This document shows, piece after piece, positions 9,167 through 19,548 of a DNA stretch of 64,000 nt. The notes beneath the pieces are model-generated. The model was not told where the DNA came from and did not search any database. It saw only the letters and a list, made by a program, of their open reading frames with translations. Origin of the DNA: Io17-Chloro-G2 sp965226915 (GTDB lineage Bacteria; Chloroflexota; Dehalococcoidia; Lucifugimonadales; UBA3495); the NCBI GenBank assembly GCA_965226915.1, contig CBDDEJ010000004.1, positions 124,001 to 188,000 of the forward strand, given 5' to 3'. Each line of letters starts with the position of its first letter. Within the stretch, counting starts at the first letter, position 1. Position numbers and translations under genes: made by a program.

Positions 9167-9651
9167 CTAGCTACTCAACACTCAGGTGCCTTCACCGCCG
9201 GATTGCCCGTTGAATGATGACAGCGGATGGTCCGGTGGTTTCTATTTGCGCCGCCTTTTTCAGTCAGCCGTTCAAGTACTTCTTTACCCCATTTACTCCG
9301 GCCGCAAGCCGCTGAATCACCCGATTCCCAATAAGTGTACCATTGAGTCTTTGAGTTCGTTCCCGGGGAAGCCTTCCCCGGGAATCTCGGGCCAGTCCTC
9401 TAAACAATGGCCTACGCCGGAATCCGCCACCCGGTTCATTAAAATTCCGGGCTCTGTGTCAATACCGGTCTAGAGCCCGTCGCCAAGCGGTTTTTGGTCG
9501 GAATTTAAGAGTCTTCCCAGGCCCAACTACCAGTGGCGCCGGAAAAACGCCGCTACGAGCCTTAGGTGAAGCCGTATTCTCTGCCAGCCTCGCCTTGCCT
9601 CAAACGGCAACGATCAACCTGCAACCGGCTGCTACAGACAGGCATGCAGGG
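9167..9651. other. Intergenic with long palindrome, no gene seen
   Basis: The reading frame at 9186-9473 is not protein-like. A near-perfect palindrome (TTCCCGGGGAAG at 9360-9371 with its complement ending at 9384) forms a strong hairpin but lacks a T-run. A weaker stem GGGCTCT/AGAGCCC lies at about 9449-9478. Confidence 0.45.
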
Positions 9652-10761
9652 TCATCCTTGAAAAATATCTTCGGGGAGGAAGGCGGACACCGTCACGTTG
9701 GGCAGGTCCACCACATTGCTTATCCTCAGGTCCACCGCGACGCTACAGATTATGTAAGCTTGCTCACGGCTCCATCCCCTTTCCTGGAGCAGGTCGATCA
9801 TGTTGATCAGGGCGTTGCGGGCAGCCAAGGTCAGGTCCTCTCCTTCTTGAACGCCGTCATCCCGGATGGGCATGCCCATTGTGGCGATGAAGTTCCGCGG
9901 CGCCGCCCATTCGGCCGGAAGGAAATACCCGGAATGGGAGAACCGCGGCATTTTGATCCCCAACCGCTGGGCTTCTCCCTGGTGGATTTGGAACCGGACA
10001 CTGGCAGTGGCCCCCATCTCGATGGCGGTGATGCAGCATTCCCCGTCGCCCTGAGCGAAGTGGCCGTCGCCGGCGGAATACAAAGCACCCTCCACGTTGA
10101 CCGGAATGAACAGCTTCGAACCTTTGGTCAGCTGCTTGATGTCCACGTTGCCGCAGTTCTCCCGAGGCGGTATCGTGCGCAGGCCCTCATTGGCGACGGC
10201 CCCGCCGCTGGGAACGGCGTCTTCCGGGTCTGGCGGCGCCACGGCGCCTCCGCGGGACATAAGATCATCCTCCCGGCGGGTCCACTCTTCCATTTGAGCC
10301 TGAGACGGCGCTATGCCCGCAGTGCCCATGAACGATCCATCGGGAATGCGAACCCCCGGCAACTGGGGCGAGGTGGCCCAACCATCGCTCATCTCCCAAT
10401 GGACCAGGTAGGGTTCGGTGAACAGGTCCCTGAGGAATCCGGAGCCAGGCCGGAAGCGGGTCCAGCCCCTCGGTTGCGCGACGACATCCAGGTACTCGAT
10501 CTCCAGCAGGTCGCCAGGTTGGGCACCCTTCACGTAAACCGGACCGGTCAGAGGATGGGCCACTTTGGTGTCAAGCCCGCCCATGTCGTCCACCGTCATA
10601 TGGGGCTTGACCTGGCTGTCGGAAGCGTCCCTGGTCTCCAGAACCACTTCCTCGCCAGGTTCGGCTTCCAAGACGGGAGTGACTCCGGGGTGCCACCGGT
10701 TGTGGCCCTTTTGGGGTTCTTCTTTCAGTCTCTTGTTCCGGTCTATTTCGATGCTTTTCAT
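9652..10761 (-). CDS. Acetamidase/formamidase family protein
   Basis: 369 residues, FmdA/AmdA family. The start is the ATG at 10761 with GAGG upstream; the ATG at 10785 is less well placed. Family landmarks are HNRWHPGVTPVLEAEPGEEVV near the N-terminus, MTVDDMGGLDTKVAHPLTGPVYVKGAQPGD, a RENCGNVDIKQLTKGS segment, and GDGHFAQGDGE with the glutamate/histidine-rich active-site region. These enzymes hydrolyse short amides to ammonia and the acid in the cytoplasm. It follows the same strand as the ThDP enzyme upstream (gap about 175 bases), so co-transcription is possible. Confidence 0.9.
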   Translation of the reverse strand: MKSIEIDRNKRLKEEPQKGHNRWHPGVTPVLEAEPGEEVVLETRDASDSQVKPHMTVDDMGGLDTKVAHPLTGPVYVKGAQPGDLLEIEYLDVVAQPRGWTRFRPGSGFLRDLFTEPYLVHWEMSDGWATSPQLPGVRIPDGSFMGTAGIAPSQAQMEEWTRREDDLMSRGGAVAPPDPEDAVPSGGAVANEGLRTIPPRENCGNVDIKQLTKGSKLFIPVNVEGALYSAGDGHFAQGDGECCITAIEMGATASVRFQIHQGEAQRLGIKMPRFSHSGYFLPAEWAAPRNFIATMGMPIRDDGVQEGEDLTLAARNALINMIDLLQERGWSREQAYIICSVAVDLRISNVVDLPNVTVSAFLPEDIFQG

Positions 10762-10936
10762 GGGTATCCTCTGGGTATCTTTCAATGTATCGATCTACGT
10801 CCGACAGGGTTTATCACCGCGGGGCAACCCCACTCTAACTGTCACCATTAACGGTGAGATAACAAATCCCTTCTCCCGCCAGGGCGGAAGGTTAGGATGG
10901 TGCCAAGCCCTTATGCAACAAATGCCCGTTAAAAAC

Positions 10937-12622
10937 CTACAACGACCAGTCGTCGGGCAGATCCGGAGTCCGCATGGGTTTGATCATGACTTCAACCATC
11001 GCTGCCTGGCCGTTTTCCGTAGCGCGAATGGCTCGCCGGTAGGCCTCGGTCAACTCACCGGGCTGTTCCACCCTTTCGGCGTAGGCGCCCAAACCCTGGG
11101 CCACCTGGCTAAAGTTGCCGCCCAATTCGGCGAAGGCCGGCGGCGCTCCGCCGGGACGCTCCATGCCCATGATCCCGCCGCCGGTGCCACCGTTATTGAT
11201 CAAGACGGTGAGCGTCGGCAGTCCCATGCGCACTGCCGTCTCTATCTCCATGCCGGTCATGCCAAAGGAAGCGTCGCCGATCAGGTGCACTACAAGGTTA
11301 TCGGGCTGCCCCAGCTTGGCGCCGACTGCCCCGCCCATCGACCAGCCCATGGCGGCCATGCCACCCATACCGATGTAGTTGCGTGGCTTGGTCGCCACCC
11401 AGAAGGGACTTAGGTATCCCCGGCTGCCTCCGGCGTCATGAACCGCTGTGGTCTTGTCCCTGTCGATGACTTGCATCAAATCGTGGATCACCCGGTAGCC
11501 GTTGGTAGGCGTGGACGCATCGGTGAAGATGGGTATCCATTCCCCAAGCCACTTGTCCCTGGCCTGCTTGATCTCCGACACAACCTCTTCTTTTAACCCG
11601 CCCCGGCCAGGACCTAGGCGGTCCTTGACCGCCTGGAGCAAGTCCTGTAGGGCCAGTTTGGCGTCGGCCAAGATCGCCACATCCGCCTGGTAGGTCTTGT
11701 TCAGATCCCTTTCATCGGCGTTGACGTGGATCAATTTGACGCCTTCGGGTATGGGCCGCCCGTCGGTGCCGTTGGGCATTCGGTATGAGTTACCCAAAGC
11801 CAATACGACGTCGGCCTTGCGGTTGATGTGCAGGGCGGGTCCCGTAGCGTATTTGCTTCGGGGATATACGCCCAGCCCCAGCGAAAGGGGGTGGTCTTCA
11901 GGGAAAACGCCTTTGCCCACCAGAGTGGTGGCCACGGGCATCGAGAGCAATTCCGCTAGTTCCTTGGCTTCCTCGGCGCCGTTCGCGGAGAGCACCCCGC
12001 CGCCCAGGTTCAGAATCGGATACTTGGCGTTGACCAGCAGGTCGGCGGCTTTCTCGATTTCCCTGGGGTCGGCCGCGGGGCGGTGCCCCGGTCCCACCGG
12101 TTCGTAGGCAAACGCCTCGTCGGACGCTTCGGAATTCATGACATCTTGGGGCATCTCAACCACTACTGGCCCGGGAGAGCCCGAGCGCAGGTTAGTGAAC
12201 GCCCGGCGCATGATGCCGGGAACCTCGTCGGCCCGGGTGATGGTCCCTTTCCACTTGACCAAGGTGTCGAAGATGCTGGACGAGACTTCCTGCTGATACT
12301 CCTTGCCCAGGTTTCGGAGCGGATGCTGGCCCATAAGCAGTAAAACCGGAATGTTATCGGCGAAGGCGCCGGCGATGCCTGTAAGAGTGTTGGTCGCTCC
12401 TGGCCCCGTGCCTGTGGCGGCCACACCCACCTTGCCCGTGGCTCTGGCGTAACCATCTGCTATCTCCACGCCCAATCTCTCGTTGCGGGCGGCAAACAAC
12501 TTTATGGTTTCCGACTCCCTCAGTGCGGGGAATAGCGGCGCCATGCCGCCGCCCGCAAATCCGGAAATATAGCTGACGCCCTCAGCTTCCAGGGCTTTGA
12601 CCAGGGCATCTCCTGCTCGCAT
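10937..12622 (-). CDS. ThDP-dependent enzyme, acetolactate synthase-like
   Basis: 561 residues. Three-domain pyruvate oxidase/acetolactate synthase architecture: PYR domain with catalytic Glu48 (ARNERLGVEIADGYAR), central domain with LNLGGGV, and PP domain with the ThDP/Mg motif starting at GDAS (canonical GDG) and ending in LINNGG about 28 residues later. The start is the ATG at 12622 after GGGAGGAG. The family includes acetolactate synthases, oxalyl-CoA decarboxylase and sulfoacetaldehyde acetyltransferase. The lack of a neighbouring small subunit (IlvN) argues against classical branched-chain biosynthesis. Confidence 0.87.
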   Translation of the reverse strand: MRAGDALVKALEAEGVSYISGFAGGGMAPLFPALRESETIKLFAARNERLGVEIADGYARATGKVGVAATGTGPGATNTLTGIAGAFADNIPVLLLMGQHPLRNLGKEYQQEVSSSIFDTLVKWKGTITRADEVPGIMRRAFTNLRSGSPGPVVVEMPQDVMNSEASDEAFAYEPVGPGHRPAADPREIEKAADLLVNAKYPILNLGGGVLSANGAEEAKELAELLSMPVATTLVGKGVFPEDHPLSLGLGVYPRSKYATGPALHINRKADVVLALGNSYRMPNGTDGRPIPEGVKLIHVNADERDLNKTYQADVAILADAKLALQDLLQAVKDRLGPGRGGLKEEVVSEIKQARDKWLGEWIPIFTDASTPTNGYRVIHDLMQVIDRDKTTAVHDAGGSRGYLSPFWVATKPRNYIGMGGMAAMGWSMGGAVGAKLGQPDNLVVHLIGDASFGMTGMEIETAVRMGLPTLTVLINNGGTGGGIMGMERPGGAPPAFAELGGNFSQVAQGLGAYAERVEQPGELTEAYRRAIRATENGQAAMVEVMIKPMRTPDLPDDWSL

Positions 12623-12716
12623 GTCTCCTCCCTAATGAATGTCTTTACGTTCACGTTATGTAATCAGCTGGAATTCTAAGCCACGAAAAGGTCATGGTCA
12701 ACGGAATTGGAACCGT

Positions 12717-12764
12717 TAAGACAAAAAGGCGTCCGTCCGCTAAGACAAAAAGGCGTCCGTCCGC
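12717..12764. repeat. 24-bp tandem repeat, two copies
   Basis: The unit beginning TAAGACAAAAAGGCG occurs twice back to back (12717-12740 and 12741-12764), identical. It lies between two divergent ThDP genes, so it could lie in a regulatory region, or be a recent slippage duplication. Confidence 0.85.
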
Positions 12765-12910
12765 TCTTGGCTGAAGGTAGGTTGACCGTGCTCAAGGCGG
12801 AATGTATCATCGGCGCAATTGTCGAAAGACAGGCCGGCCTACGCATTTGCCGCCCGTAGAATCACGCCCAGGCGCCAATCCACCAGCCATCAACGCTCTT
12901 TGGAGGAACC

Positions 12911-14629
12911 ATGCCCAGCGCCAGTGAGATGATCATTCAATTCCTTGAGGAAGCGGGGATTCAGTACGTCTTCGGGATTCCCGGCGGCGGCACGGGCCAG
13001 ATATTTAACTACCTCGTTGGTAAAGACGACCGGATCAAGACCATCTTGTGCCGCCACGAGCAGACGGCGGCGATCATGGCCGACGCCACCGGGCGCGCCA
13101 CGGGCAAACCGGCCGTGGTCATGGGCCAGGGCTTATTCATAGGCTCCAACGCCGCATTTGGAATAATGGAGGCCATGCTGAGCAGCTCGCCGATGCTGGT
13201 CCTCACCGACACCTCCGACGGTGGGGTGGCCATGCACGCCGCCAACCAATCGGCCGCCGGTGAATACGGCAGCATCGACCTCCCTTCCATGATGAAAGCA
13301 ATGACTAAATACACCACGTTGGCAACCAATCCCAAGGAAGCGGCCATTGGAACCCAACTGGCGATAAAACATGCCACCAGCGGCCGGCCCGGACCGGCGG
13401 CGGTGATCATGCGCTCAGCGGCCATCGGCGGCGAGGTAGACCTGGAATCGCCTCCATTCATCCACGACACGGCGGGATACCTGAACACCGCCAAACCCCA
13501 GAGCGCCCCGCAGGATATTGAGCGCGCCGTGGAGTTGCTCTCCCAAGCCAACCGCCCGGTGTTGGTGGCGGGCAATGGAGTGCACCTGTCCAAATCCCAC
13601 CCCCAACTCCAACAACTGGCCGAGATGTGGGGAATGCCCGTAACCACCAGTTACAAAGGAAAAAGCGCGATAGCCGAGACTCACCCTCTGTCTTTGGGCA
13701 TGGTGGGCGTTTACGGCCAGGATGCGGCCAATAAGGCGGTGGGGGAGGCCGACGTGGTAGTCGTGGTCGGCGCCAAGCTGACCCCTCAAGACACGGTGCG
13801 GGAACGGCCCAACACCTTTGACCCGCGGCGGCAGAAGATCATCCAGATCGACATCGATGACCGCAACGCCGGCTGGACATTCCCCGTGGAACTGGGCCTC
13901 ATCGGCGACGCCGGCAGCATCCTCAGCCAGGTGGTGGAAGCATCGCCCCAGGCGGCTTCCACCACCTCTTCCAACCGGCAGCAATGGACCGCCGCCGTTC
14001 CGGACAAGAAACAGAATTCGGGATTTTTCGACGACCCCGAGATGCACCGGGACAGTTCGCCGGTCAAGCCTCAACGCCTGGTGGCGCAACTACAAGAGCA
14101 CCTGGACCCGTCGACGATCTTCGCGCTGGACGCGGGCAACAACCGGACCTGGATGGCCCACTTCTTCAAGGCCCGCCAGGCCAACACATTCTTTTGCCCA
14201 GGCGGCACCGCGGGGATGGGTTGGGCCTTGCCGGCTTCGGTGGGACTGAAACTGGTCTATCCAGACCGCCCGGTGGTTGCCGTCACCGGCGACGGCGGCT
14301 ACATGATGGTGGTGAATGCGCTATCCACCGCCGTGCAGTATGACCTGCCCATCATCTGCGTCGTGTTCAACGACGGCGCGCTGGGCATGGTGCGCCAACA
14401 CCAACCCGAGGACCGCCGGATAGCCTCGGAATTCGTCACCACCGACAACGCAGCAGTGGCCAGGGGCTTCGGCGCGTTTGGGATTCAAGTGTCCGATTCC
14501 AAGGACATCCCCGACGCGATCAGGCAGGCCCAGGCGTCGGGATTACCAGCCGTCATAGATATACTCGTTGACCGTGGCCCCAGCCCAGACGAGTGGAGAG
14601 CCGACGCCCGCCGCGCCGGTGAGACATAG
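12911..14629 (+). CDS. ThDP-dependent enzyme, acetolactate synthase/benzoylformate decarboxylase-like
   Basis: 572 residues. It begins at an ATG after TTGGAGGAACC. Catalytic Glu50 lies in CRHEQTAAIMADATGR; the middle domain has VLVAGNGVH; the cofactor motif is VTGDGGYMMV followed by VFNDGALG. It is divergently arranged to the previous ThDP gene and only distantly similar to it. The substrate is not determined; no regulatory subunit is present. It belongs with the benzoylformate decarboxylase/acetolactate synthase superfamily by its motifs. Confidence 0.87.
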   Translation: MPSASEMIIQFLEEAGIQYVFGIPGGGTGQIFNYLVGKDDRIKTILCRHEQTAAIMADATGRATGKPAVVMGQGLFIGSNAAFGIMEAMLSSSPMLVLTDTSDGGVAMHAANQSAAGEYGSIDLPSMMKAMTKYTTLATNPKEAAIGTQLAIKHATSGRPGPAAVIMRSAAIGGEVDLESPPFIHDTAGYLNTAKPQSAPQDIERAVELLSQANRPVLVAGNGVHLSKSHPQLQQLAEMWGMPVTTSYKGKSAIAETHPLSLGMVGVYGQDAANKAVGEADVVVVVGAKLTPQDTVRERPNTFDPRRQKIIQIDIDDRNAGWTFPVELGLIGDAGSILSQVVEASPQAASTTSSNRQQWTAAVPDKKQNSGFFDDPEMHRDSSPVKPQRLVAQLQEHLDPSTIFALDAGNNRTWMAHFFKARQANTFFCPGGTAGMGWALPASVGLKLVYPDRPVVAVTGDGGYMMVVNALSTAVQYDLPIICVVFNDGALGMVRQHQPEDRRIASEFVTTDNAAVARGFGAFGIQVSDSKDIPDAIRQAQASGLPAVIDILVDRGPSPDEWRADARRAGET

Positions 14630-14759
14630 GTGGAAGGTATCGGGAAGGTGGAGCCGGCAACCGGTTCCCCAGCGATAGATCGACCCCACCCGGCGAACCG
14701 AGTTTAAGAGTGTGGTTTTGGGCACGAATTGGTTCGATTAGATATTTAGGAGCAACAAC

Positions 14760-15134
14760 ATGCCTGCAACCAGTCCGGAACAGTGCGACATCTTAATCGG
14801 ACAAGCCGCCTCGGCGGGTGATTTGGAAGCAATCATGGCCCTTTACGAGCCAGGCGCGACATTCATCTCAGACGATGGTCAACAGTTCACGGGGACGGAA
14901 GCCATCAGGGAGGATATGTCTGGGTTTCTGTCAATGAAACCGACTCTGAAGGTTGAAGTTCCGCTGGTGATTGAGTCTGGCGACACGGCATTGCTGCATT
15001 CCAAATGGACTCTCAGCGACGCCGGACCAGACGGCAGCGCCATAAACATGGACGGCCAAGGGACAGAGGTGGTGAGGCGGCAGCCCGGCGGAAATTGGCT
15101 TTTCGTCATCGATAATCCTTGGGGAGCCCCCTAA
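14760..15134 (+). CDS. SnoaL-like/DUF4440 (NTF2-fold) protein
   Basis: 124 residues, cone-shaped NTF2 fold. It starts at an ATG with TAGGAG nine bases upstream. Typical features are a helical N-terminus (QAASAGDLEAIMALYEPGATFIS), the GTEAIREDMSGFL helix and the final strand GNWLFVIDNPWG. Such proteins act as small polyketide-cyclase or ketosteroid-isomerase-like enzymes or ligand binders; the specific role is unknown. It is on the same strand as the preceding ThDP gene, 130 bases away. Confidence 0.8.
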   Translation: MPATSPEQCDILIGQAASAGDLEAIMALYEPGATFISDDGQQFTGTEAIREDMSGFLSMKPTLKVEVPLVIESGDTALLHSKWTLSDAGPDGSAINMDGQGTEVVRRQPGGNWLFVIDNPWGAP

Positions 15135-15208
15135 TATTCGGCACAGTCGATTCGGCGGCAAATCAACAGGCACATCGGTGGCCGGTTGGCATTAACGTCC
15201 GCAGGCAA

Positions 15209-15628
15209 TCAGTCCCGCTGCTGGAGGATGTTGCCCGATAGCTCACCCACCTTGTCCACCTTGACTAGCACTGCGACGCCTTGACGCTCAGGGTCCCTGT
15301 CGAGTTCAGCTTGTATGGTTTTGCTCATCACGTCGTCTCGGATGGCGCCAGATTCGTGGATTGTGGCGACGCCGTAAAAACGCCAGCGGGTTCGGGTGGT
15401 CTGGTTGTTGTAATAAACGACCACCTTGGGGTTCTCGCCAAGGTTTTCCATCGCCGACCGTTTGGCTCGCTCCCAATACGCCAAAGTCTCCTTGTCATAG
15501 ACCATGACGCTGCCCTTGGGGCTGATCTGCGGCCATCCATCTTTGGACGACGTTCCGACCAAAGCGGTAAAACCATCGGCCAAAGCTGTATAAAGCAACT
15601 CTTTCATCTCGTCGGTCAGGTCTATCAT
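15209..15628 (-). CDS. Pyridoxamine 5'-phosphate oxidase family protein
   Basis: 139 residues, FMN/F420-binding split-barrel. An AAGGAGC site precedes the ATG at 15628. The barrel strands are recognisable: FTALVGTSSKDGWPQISPKGSV, then AYWERAKRSAMENLGENPKVVVYY, a pattern common to general stress/PPOX proteins. It probably carries out flavin- or F420-dependent reduction. A similar protein is encoded at 60207-60641. Confidence 0.82.
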   Translation of the reverse strand: MIDLTDEMKELLYTALADGFTALVGTSSKDGWPQISPKGSVMVYDKETLAYWERAKRSAMENLGENPKVVVYYNNQTTRTRWRFYGVATIHESGAIRDDVMSKTIQAELDRDPERQGVAVLVKVDKVGELSGNILQQRD

Positions 15629-16014
15629 TTTGCTCCTTCTTCACTGCGTCGGCTGGGCCGATGCACCTATCCTCGATTTACCGCTGGCCCAGTTTAAATC
15701 TATGCCAGCTATGTAATCATTAGCTACACCTCGACTCGCGTCAAGGTTATCCATGGGGTCACAACTCCAAGTTGGAGCTTACTACAGGCGTAGATATTGG
15801 GTATCCAAAAGGTGTTAATTACCTGAATCAGGGCCGTTCAGGCAGTCGCTTCTGTTCATGGGCAGGCGATCGGGTGGCCATACTACGCAACTACGGTAGT
15901 ATAATGCGGTGGTTTACCTGCGGGTCCACCCTGGTTTCATTGACCGTCCAGCGTTGGTCTTCCAACCCGGGGAGCCACAATTAACTTCAACGCTTAACTT
16001 TTTAACCCGGAGAG
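15629..16014. other. Intergenic, no gene seen
   Basis: 387 bases between divergent genes with no convincing frame. It should hold the promoters of the PPOX and STAND genes, but no clear -35/-10 pair stands out. Confidence 0.4.
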
Positions 16015-19000
16015 ATGCCGGTGATTCACGAATTTCATGTCATAGACCTCGCCGAAACCAGCCAGATCCAGTTGCGCGTCGTAGACGGGGACAGCCGGAT
16101 CGAGTCAACTCCTGTTGCATTCTCCGTTGCCTTACAGGATTCCGACCGGCGGGAGTTGGATTGGTATTTCCTGGAATCCTTGGCCGGAGCGCCCAATCTC
16201 AGCCGGTCTCAAGCTGTGGAAACCGGACTAAGCAACCTGGGAAGGCTGCTTTTTGAGTCGGTTTTCTCATCGGGCGATCAGGCGAAAAACGCCTACACAC
16301 AAGCCAAGACCCAGGGATTGTCCGAATACGGGTTGGTGGTCGTCTCCCAACGTCCACAGTTCTTGGAACTGCCCTGGGAGCTGATTAACGAACCCGAGAT
16401 TGGATACCTCGCGTCACAACTTCAGTGGGTGGTCCGCCGCTCAACGTCAGAACCTCTACCGGCCTATTCAGGTGTTCCCGGAGCCCAGCAGGAAGAACCG
16501 CAGTTCAACGTTCTGCTGGTGTCTCCGTTACCGTCTCAAGACATTCCCGACGATCAGCCAAATTCCTCTTTTGTAGGGAGCATGGCCGGCGAAACTTTGA
16601 AGGTGCTTGAGTCGGTTGACGTAGAGGTTGACCTGGACGTCCTGCGGCCTCCTTCATTTGAAGCCTTGGCCCAGAGGCTGCACGACCGCCCAGGACACTA
16701 CCACCTGGTGCATCTAGACGGGGTGGCCATGGCGGCGGATCAGGGGACGATGTTGTTTGAAAACGGGACGGGAGGCGCCGGCCCTGTGACTCTCGCCGTT
16801 GTAGCCGAGACCTTGGCCGGAGCATCAGTCCCAGTGGTTCTGATCAATTCCGGGCCGGCGGAACCCCCGTCTGAATCGGGGCGCGGCTTGGACCAGATCG
16901 CATCTTCACTGACGTCTTTTCTGATAGACGCCAATATCCCAGTCGTGGTGTCGGCGCCCTATCCGTTGTCCGCGCCGGCCCGCCGCATTTTCGCGGAAAA
17001 CTTCTATCCCTCCCTGATCGAGGGCACTGACGTGGCTTCGGCCGTGGCCAAAGCCCGTAGGGCGTTGATGGACCATCCCCACCGTCCCAGCGCCTCGGGC
17101 AATTTGGTCCATTGGGATTGGCGCCTGCCCACGGTGCATCAAACGGCCGAATACACGCCTCCCGCGATGATAAAAGAGCAGCCAGGCCCCTTGGCCCAGC
17201 CCCAGGCGGCGCCTCAAGACGCCGGGACCGGCACGGAGCTTCCCCAAGCCAGTCCCCATGGGCTGGTGGGCCGCCGGCGCGAGATCAGCCGGTTGGAGCG
17301 CCTCTTTACGGAAAGCTCTGTGGTGCTGCTTTCCGGCAACACCGGCGTGGGCAAGACCGAGCTTGCATTGGGTTTCGCCAACTGGATCCAGAAAACGGGC
17401 GCCAGGGAAAAACCCGGCGGCGTGTTTTACACAACCTTCGAAGTCGGAGCTGGGCTGGAGCGGGTCGTCCATGAGATCGGCACAGCCATAGCCGGTCTGG
17501 AGTTCGCCGACCTTCCTGAAAAAGCCCAGAGGGAATGGGTTGTCGATTATCTCAAGGAACATCCTTCGCTGGTGGTTTGGGACTCGCTGGAGCGGGTGGC
17601 GGGCTTCCCCCGGTCCGAGAACAACCCTGGGTTGCTGGAAGACCTAGAGCAGGCGGCCCTGAACGACTTCTTGAACGACGTGGCGGCTGGAAGCGATACC
17701 TGGTTCTTGCTGGCCAGCCGAAGCCAAACCGAGCCTTGGCTTACTGCCGATCACCGGGTTTTCCAATTGAGCGGACTCGAAGGCGCGGCGCGAATCGAAT
17801 TGGGCGGGTTGCTGCTACCAAGTTCAGCCACACCCCAGGCGGGCGGCCAGGGAACACCGGGCATCCAGAGCCATTTGGGCGAAGCGTACATTGAACTTCT
17901 CGATTTGATCGAAGGCCATCCTCTGGCGATGCAGATCGCCCTGCCGCTGCTGGAAGGGACTCCCGCTTCGGTTGTGGTTGGCGAACTACGAAAAATCATT
18001 GACGGCGCGCCGGAATCAGACGGGGAAGAGGGCCGGGACAGGTTTTTGACTGCGGTCATGGAATACTCATTCTCCCGAATGCCCCGCCGCAGCCGGGCTC
18101 ATCTGCCTTTCTTATCGCTGTTCCAGCGCAGGGTGATGATGGACGTGCTAACCCACATCACCCAGGAACCTCCCTACAAAGGAGTAATGGGAGAGGAGTT
18201 GGGCTGGGGTGCCTGCCGGACATTGCTCCGGTCGGCCCGGGACGCAGGCTTCCTGGAGCCGGTGACCCCTAGCATCTACCAAATCAACCCTGCTTTTCCC
18301 TGGTTCTATGGACGCAGTCTACACCGGCAGGTGCGGGCAGCGGGCGTCCGGGACTTGGAGCGGGAGTTCGTCCGTGTTTACGCCGATACGGCCGACTTCT
18401 TCATGGAGACGCTTTACGAAAACCAGGATTCGGGCGCCACTGCAGTGCTGGCCGAGGAAGTGAACATCAGCCAAGCGCTGGGTCTGGCGCTGGAAGACCA
18501 GCAATGGGATTCGGCCCAGGTTCTGGTTCAACCGCTGGCCCAAGTCTACCGCATGCAGAAACGGTATCCCGAATTGCGCCGCCTGCGCCGGCAGCTGATC
18601 GAGACTTTGGCGCCCCAGACGGGAGGAGCCGAGGAGGCTCAAGAGAGGGGCGCAATTGAGCTATGGTTGTATTTGATGGGCACCGAAGCCAGCGAAGCTA
18701 CCGAACTTGGCGACCTGCCCCGGTCTGAGGAGCTGAACGGCATACTGCTAAGCTACTTGGAATCGCAACCCGAAGGCGGCCAGGACCCCAGGACGGCTTC
18801 GGTCTACCACCAATTCGGTGTGATCGCCCAGAGCCGGTGGCAACTGGACCTGGCGGAAGAATCGTTCCAAAAATCTCTGGCCATCATCGAGGCTGGCGAA
18901 GACCGGGAGTCGGTGGCCGACGATTATTACTGCCTGGGCCAGATTCGCCTGCACCAACGGCTGTACACCGAGGCAAAGGAATGGTACAGCAAGGCCTTGG

Positions 19001-19548
19001 AAATCCATCAACGGCTAGAGGACCCGGAAGAGCTGGTGAAAGATTACCGAGCCTTGGGCTTGGCCGCCCAATACAGGTTCGACCACAACGAGGCGGAAAG
19101 CTGGTACCAGCGGGCCAGGTCGATCCTAGAGGAAAACCGCGACGAGGAAACGGCCGTGCTGGTCTACCACGAGTTGGGCACGGTGTACCTTTCCAGATTC
19201 GACTACGAAGAAGCCGACCGCTGGTACATGCAGGCCCTGACATTGAGCGACCAACTGGGCAAAGCAGAGCAGATGGCCCTGGAATTCCACTACCTGGGCC
19301 TGATGGAACAAGGCCGCGGTTTGTTTTATAACGACGCCGAGAACTGGTTCCAGATGGCCCTGGACAAGAAACAGGAGCTTGGCGACGTCAGGGGAGTAGG
19401 GGACGAGTCCCGCCAGTTGGGTGTGCTTTTCCACGAACAAAAGAACCTGGAAGAAGCCGAACAGTGGTACCGCAAAGCCCTGGAGATATTTCAGGGATTG
19501 GAGGACATCCAGAGGATTTCCGAACGCTTGGCCAGCTGGCTATGGTAG
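16015..19548 (+). CDS. CHAT-like / STAND NTPase / TPR protein
   Basis: 1177 residues before a frameshift. Order: CHAT (caspase-like peptidase) fold about 30-370, P-loop NTPase about 420-700, winged-helix/helical region, then TPR repeats from about 920. Walker A is GNTGVGKTE (about 441-449), Walker B-like LVVWDS (about 519-524), and GHPLA corresponds to the NB-ARC GLPL motif. In the CHAT part the fold is clear (VVSAPYPLSAPARRIFAENFY), but the expected catalytic His-Gly-His is HLDGVA and the expected Cys (LNAC-like) is LINSGPA, so it looks protease-dead. The TPRs carry regular AExWYxKAL units. A GTG at 16021 with GGAGAG may be the true start. It is probably a sensor/signalling NTPase. Confidence 0.85.
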   Translation: MPVIHEFHVIDLAETSQIQLRVVDGDSRIESTPVAFSVALQDSDRRELDWYFLESLAGAPNLSRSQAVETGLSNLGRLLFESVFSSGDQAKNAYTQAKTQGLSEYGLVVVSQRPQFLELPWELINEPEIGYLASQLQWVVRRSTSEPLPAYSGVPGAQQEEPQFNVLLVSPLPSQDIPDDQPNSSFVGSMAGETLKVLESVDVEVDLDVLRPPSFEALAQRLHDRPGHYHLVHLDGVAMAADQGTMLFENGTGGAGPVTLAVVAETLAGASVPVVLINSGPAEPPSESGRGLDQIASSLTSFLIDANIPVVVSAPYPLSAPARRIFAENFYPSLIEGTDVASAVAKARRALMDHPHRPSASGNLVHWDWRLPTVHQTAEYTPPAMIKEQPGPLAQPQAAPQDAGTGTELPQASPHGLVGRRREISRLERLFTESSVVLLSGNTGVGKTELALGFANWIQKTGAREKPGGVFYTTFEVGAGLERVVHEIGTAIAGLEFADLPEKAQREWVVDYLKEHPSLVVWDSLERVAGFPRSENNPGLLEDLEQAALNDFLNDVAAGSDTWFLLASRSQTEPWLTADHRVFQLSGLEGAARIELGGLLLPSSATPQAGGQGTPGIQSHLGEAYIELLDLIEGHPLAMQIALPLLEGTPASVVVGELRKIIDGAPESDGEEGRDRFLTAVMEYSFSRMPRRSRAHLPFLSLFQRRVMMDVLTHITQEPPYKGVMGEELGWGACRTLLRSARDAGFLEPVTPSIYQINPAFPWFYGRSLHRQVRAAGVRDLEREFVRVYADTADFFMETLYENQDSGATAVLAEEVNISQALGLALEDQQWDSAQVLVQPLAQVYRMQKRYPELRRLRRQLIETLAPQTGGAEEAQERGAIELWLYLMGTEASEATELGDLPRSEELNGILLSYLESQPEGGQDPRTASVYHQFGVIAQSRWQLDLAEESFQKSLAIIEAGEDRESVADDYYCLGQIRLHQRLYTEAKEWYSKALEIHQRLEDPEELVKDYRALGLAAQYRFDHNEAESWYQRARSILEENRDEETAVLVYHELGTVYLSRFDYEEADRWYMQALTLSDQLGKAEQMALEFHYLGLMEQGRGLFYNDAENWFQMALDKKQELGDVRGVGDESRQLGVLFHEQKNLEEAEQWYRKALEIFQGLEDIQRISERLASWLW

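Noticed and set aside
9595..10851. Long plus-strand open frame opposite the formamidase gene
   Set aside because: It lies antisense to a clear FmdA-family protein, with low-complexity composition typical of a shadow frame.
13415..14089. Minus-strand frame opposite the ThDP enzyme
   Set aside because: Antisense shadow of a well-supported gene.
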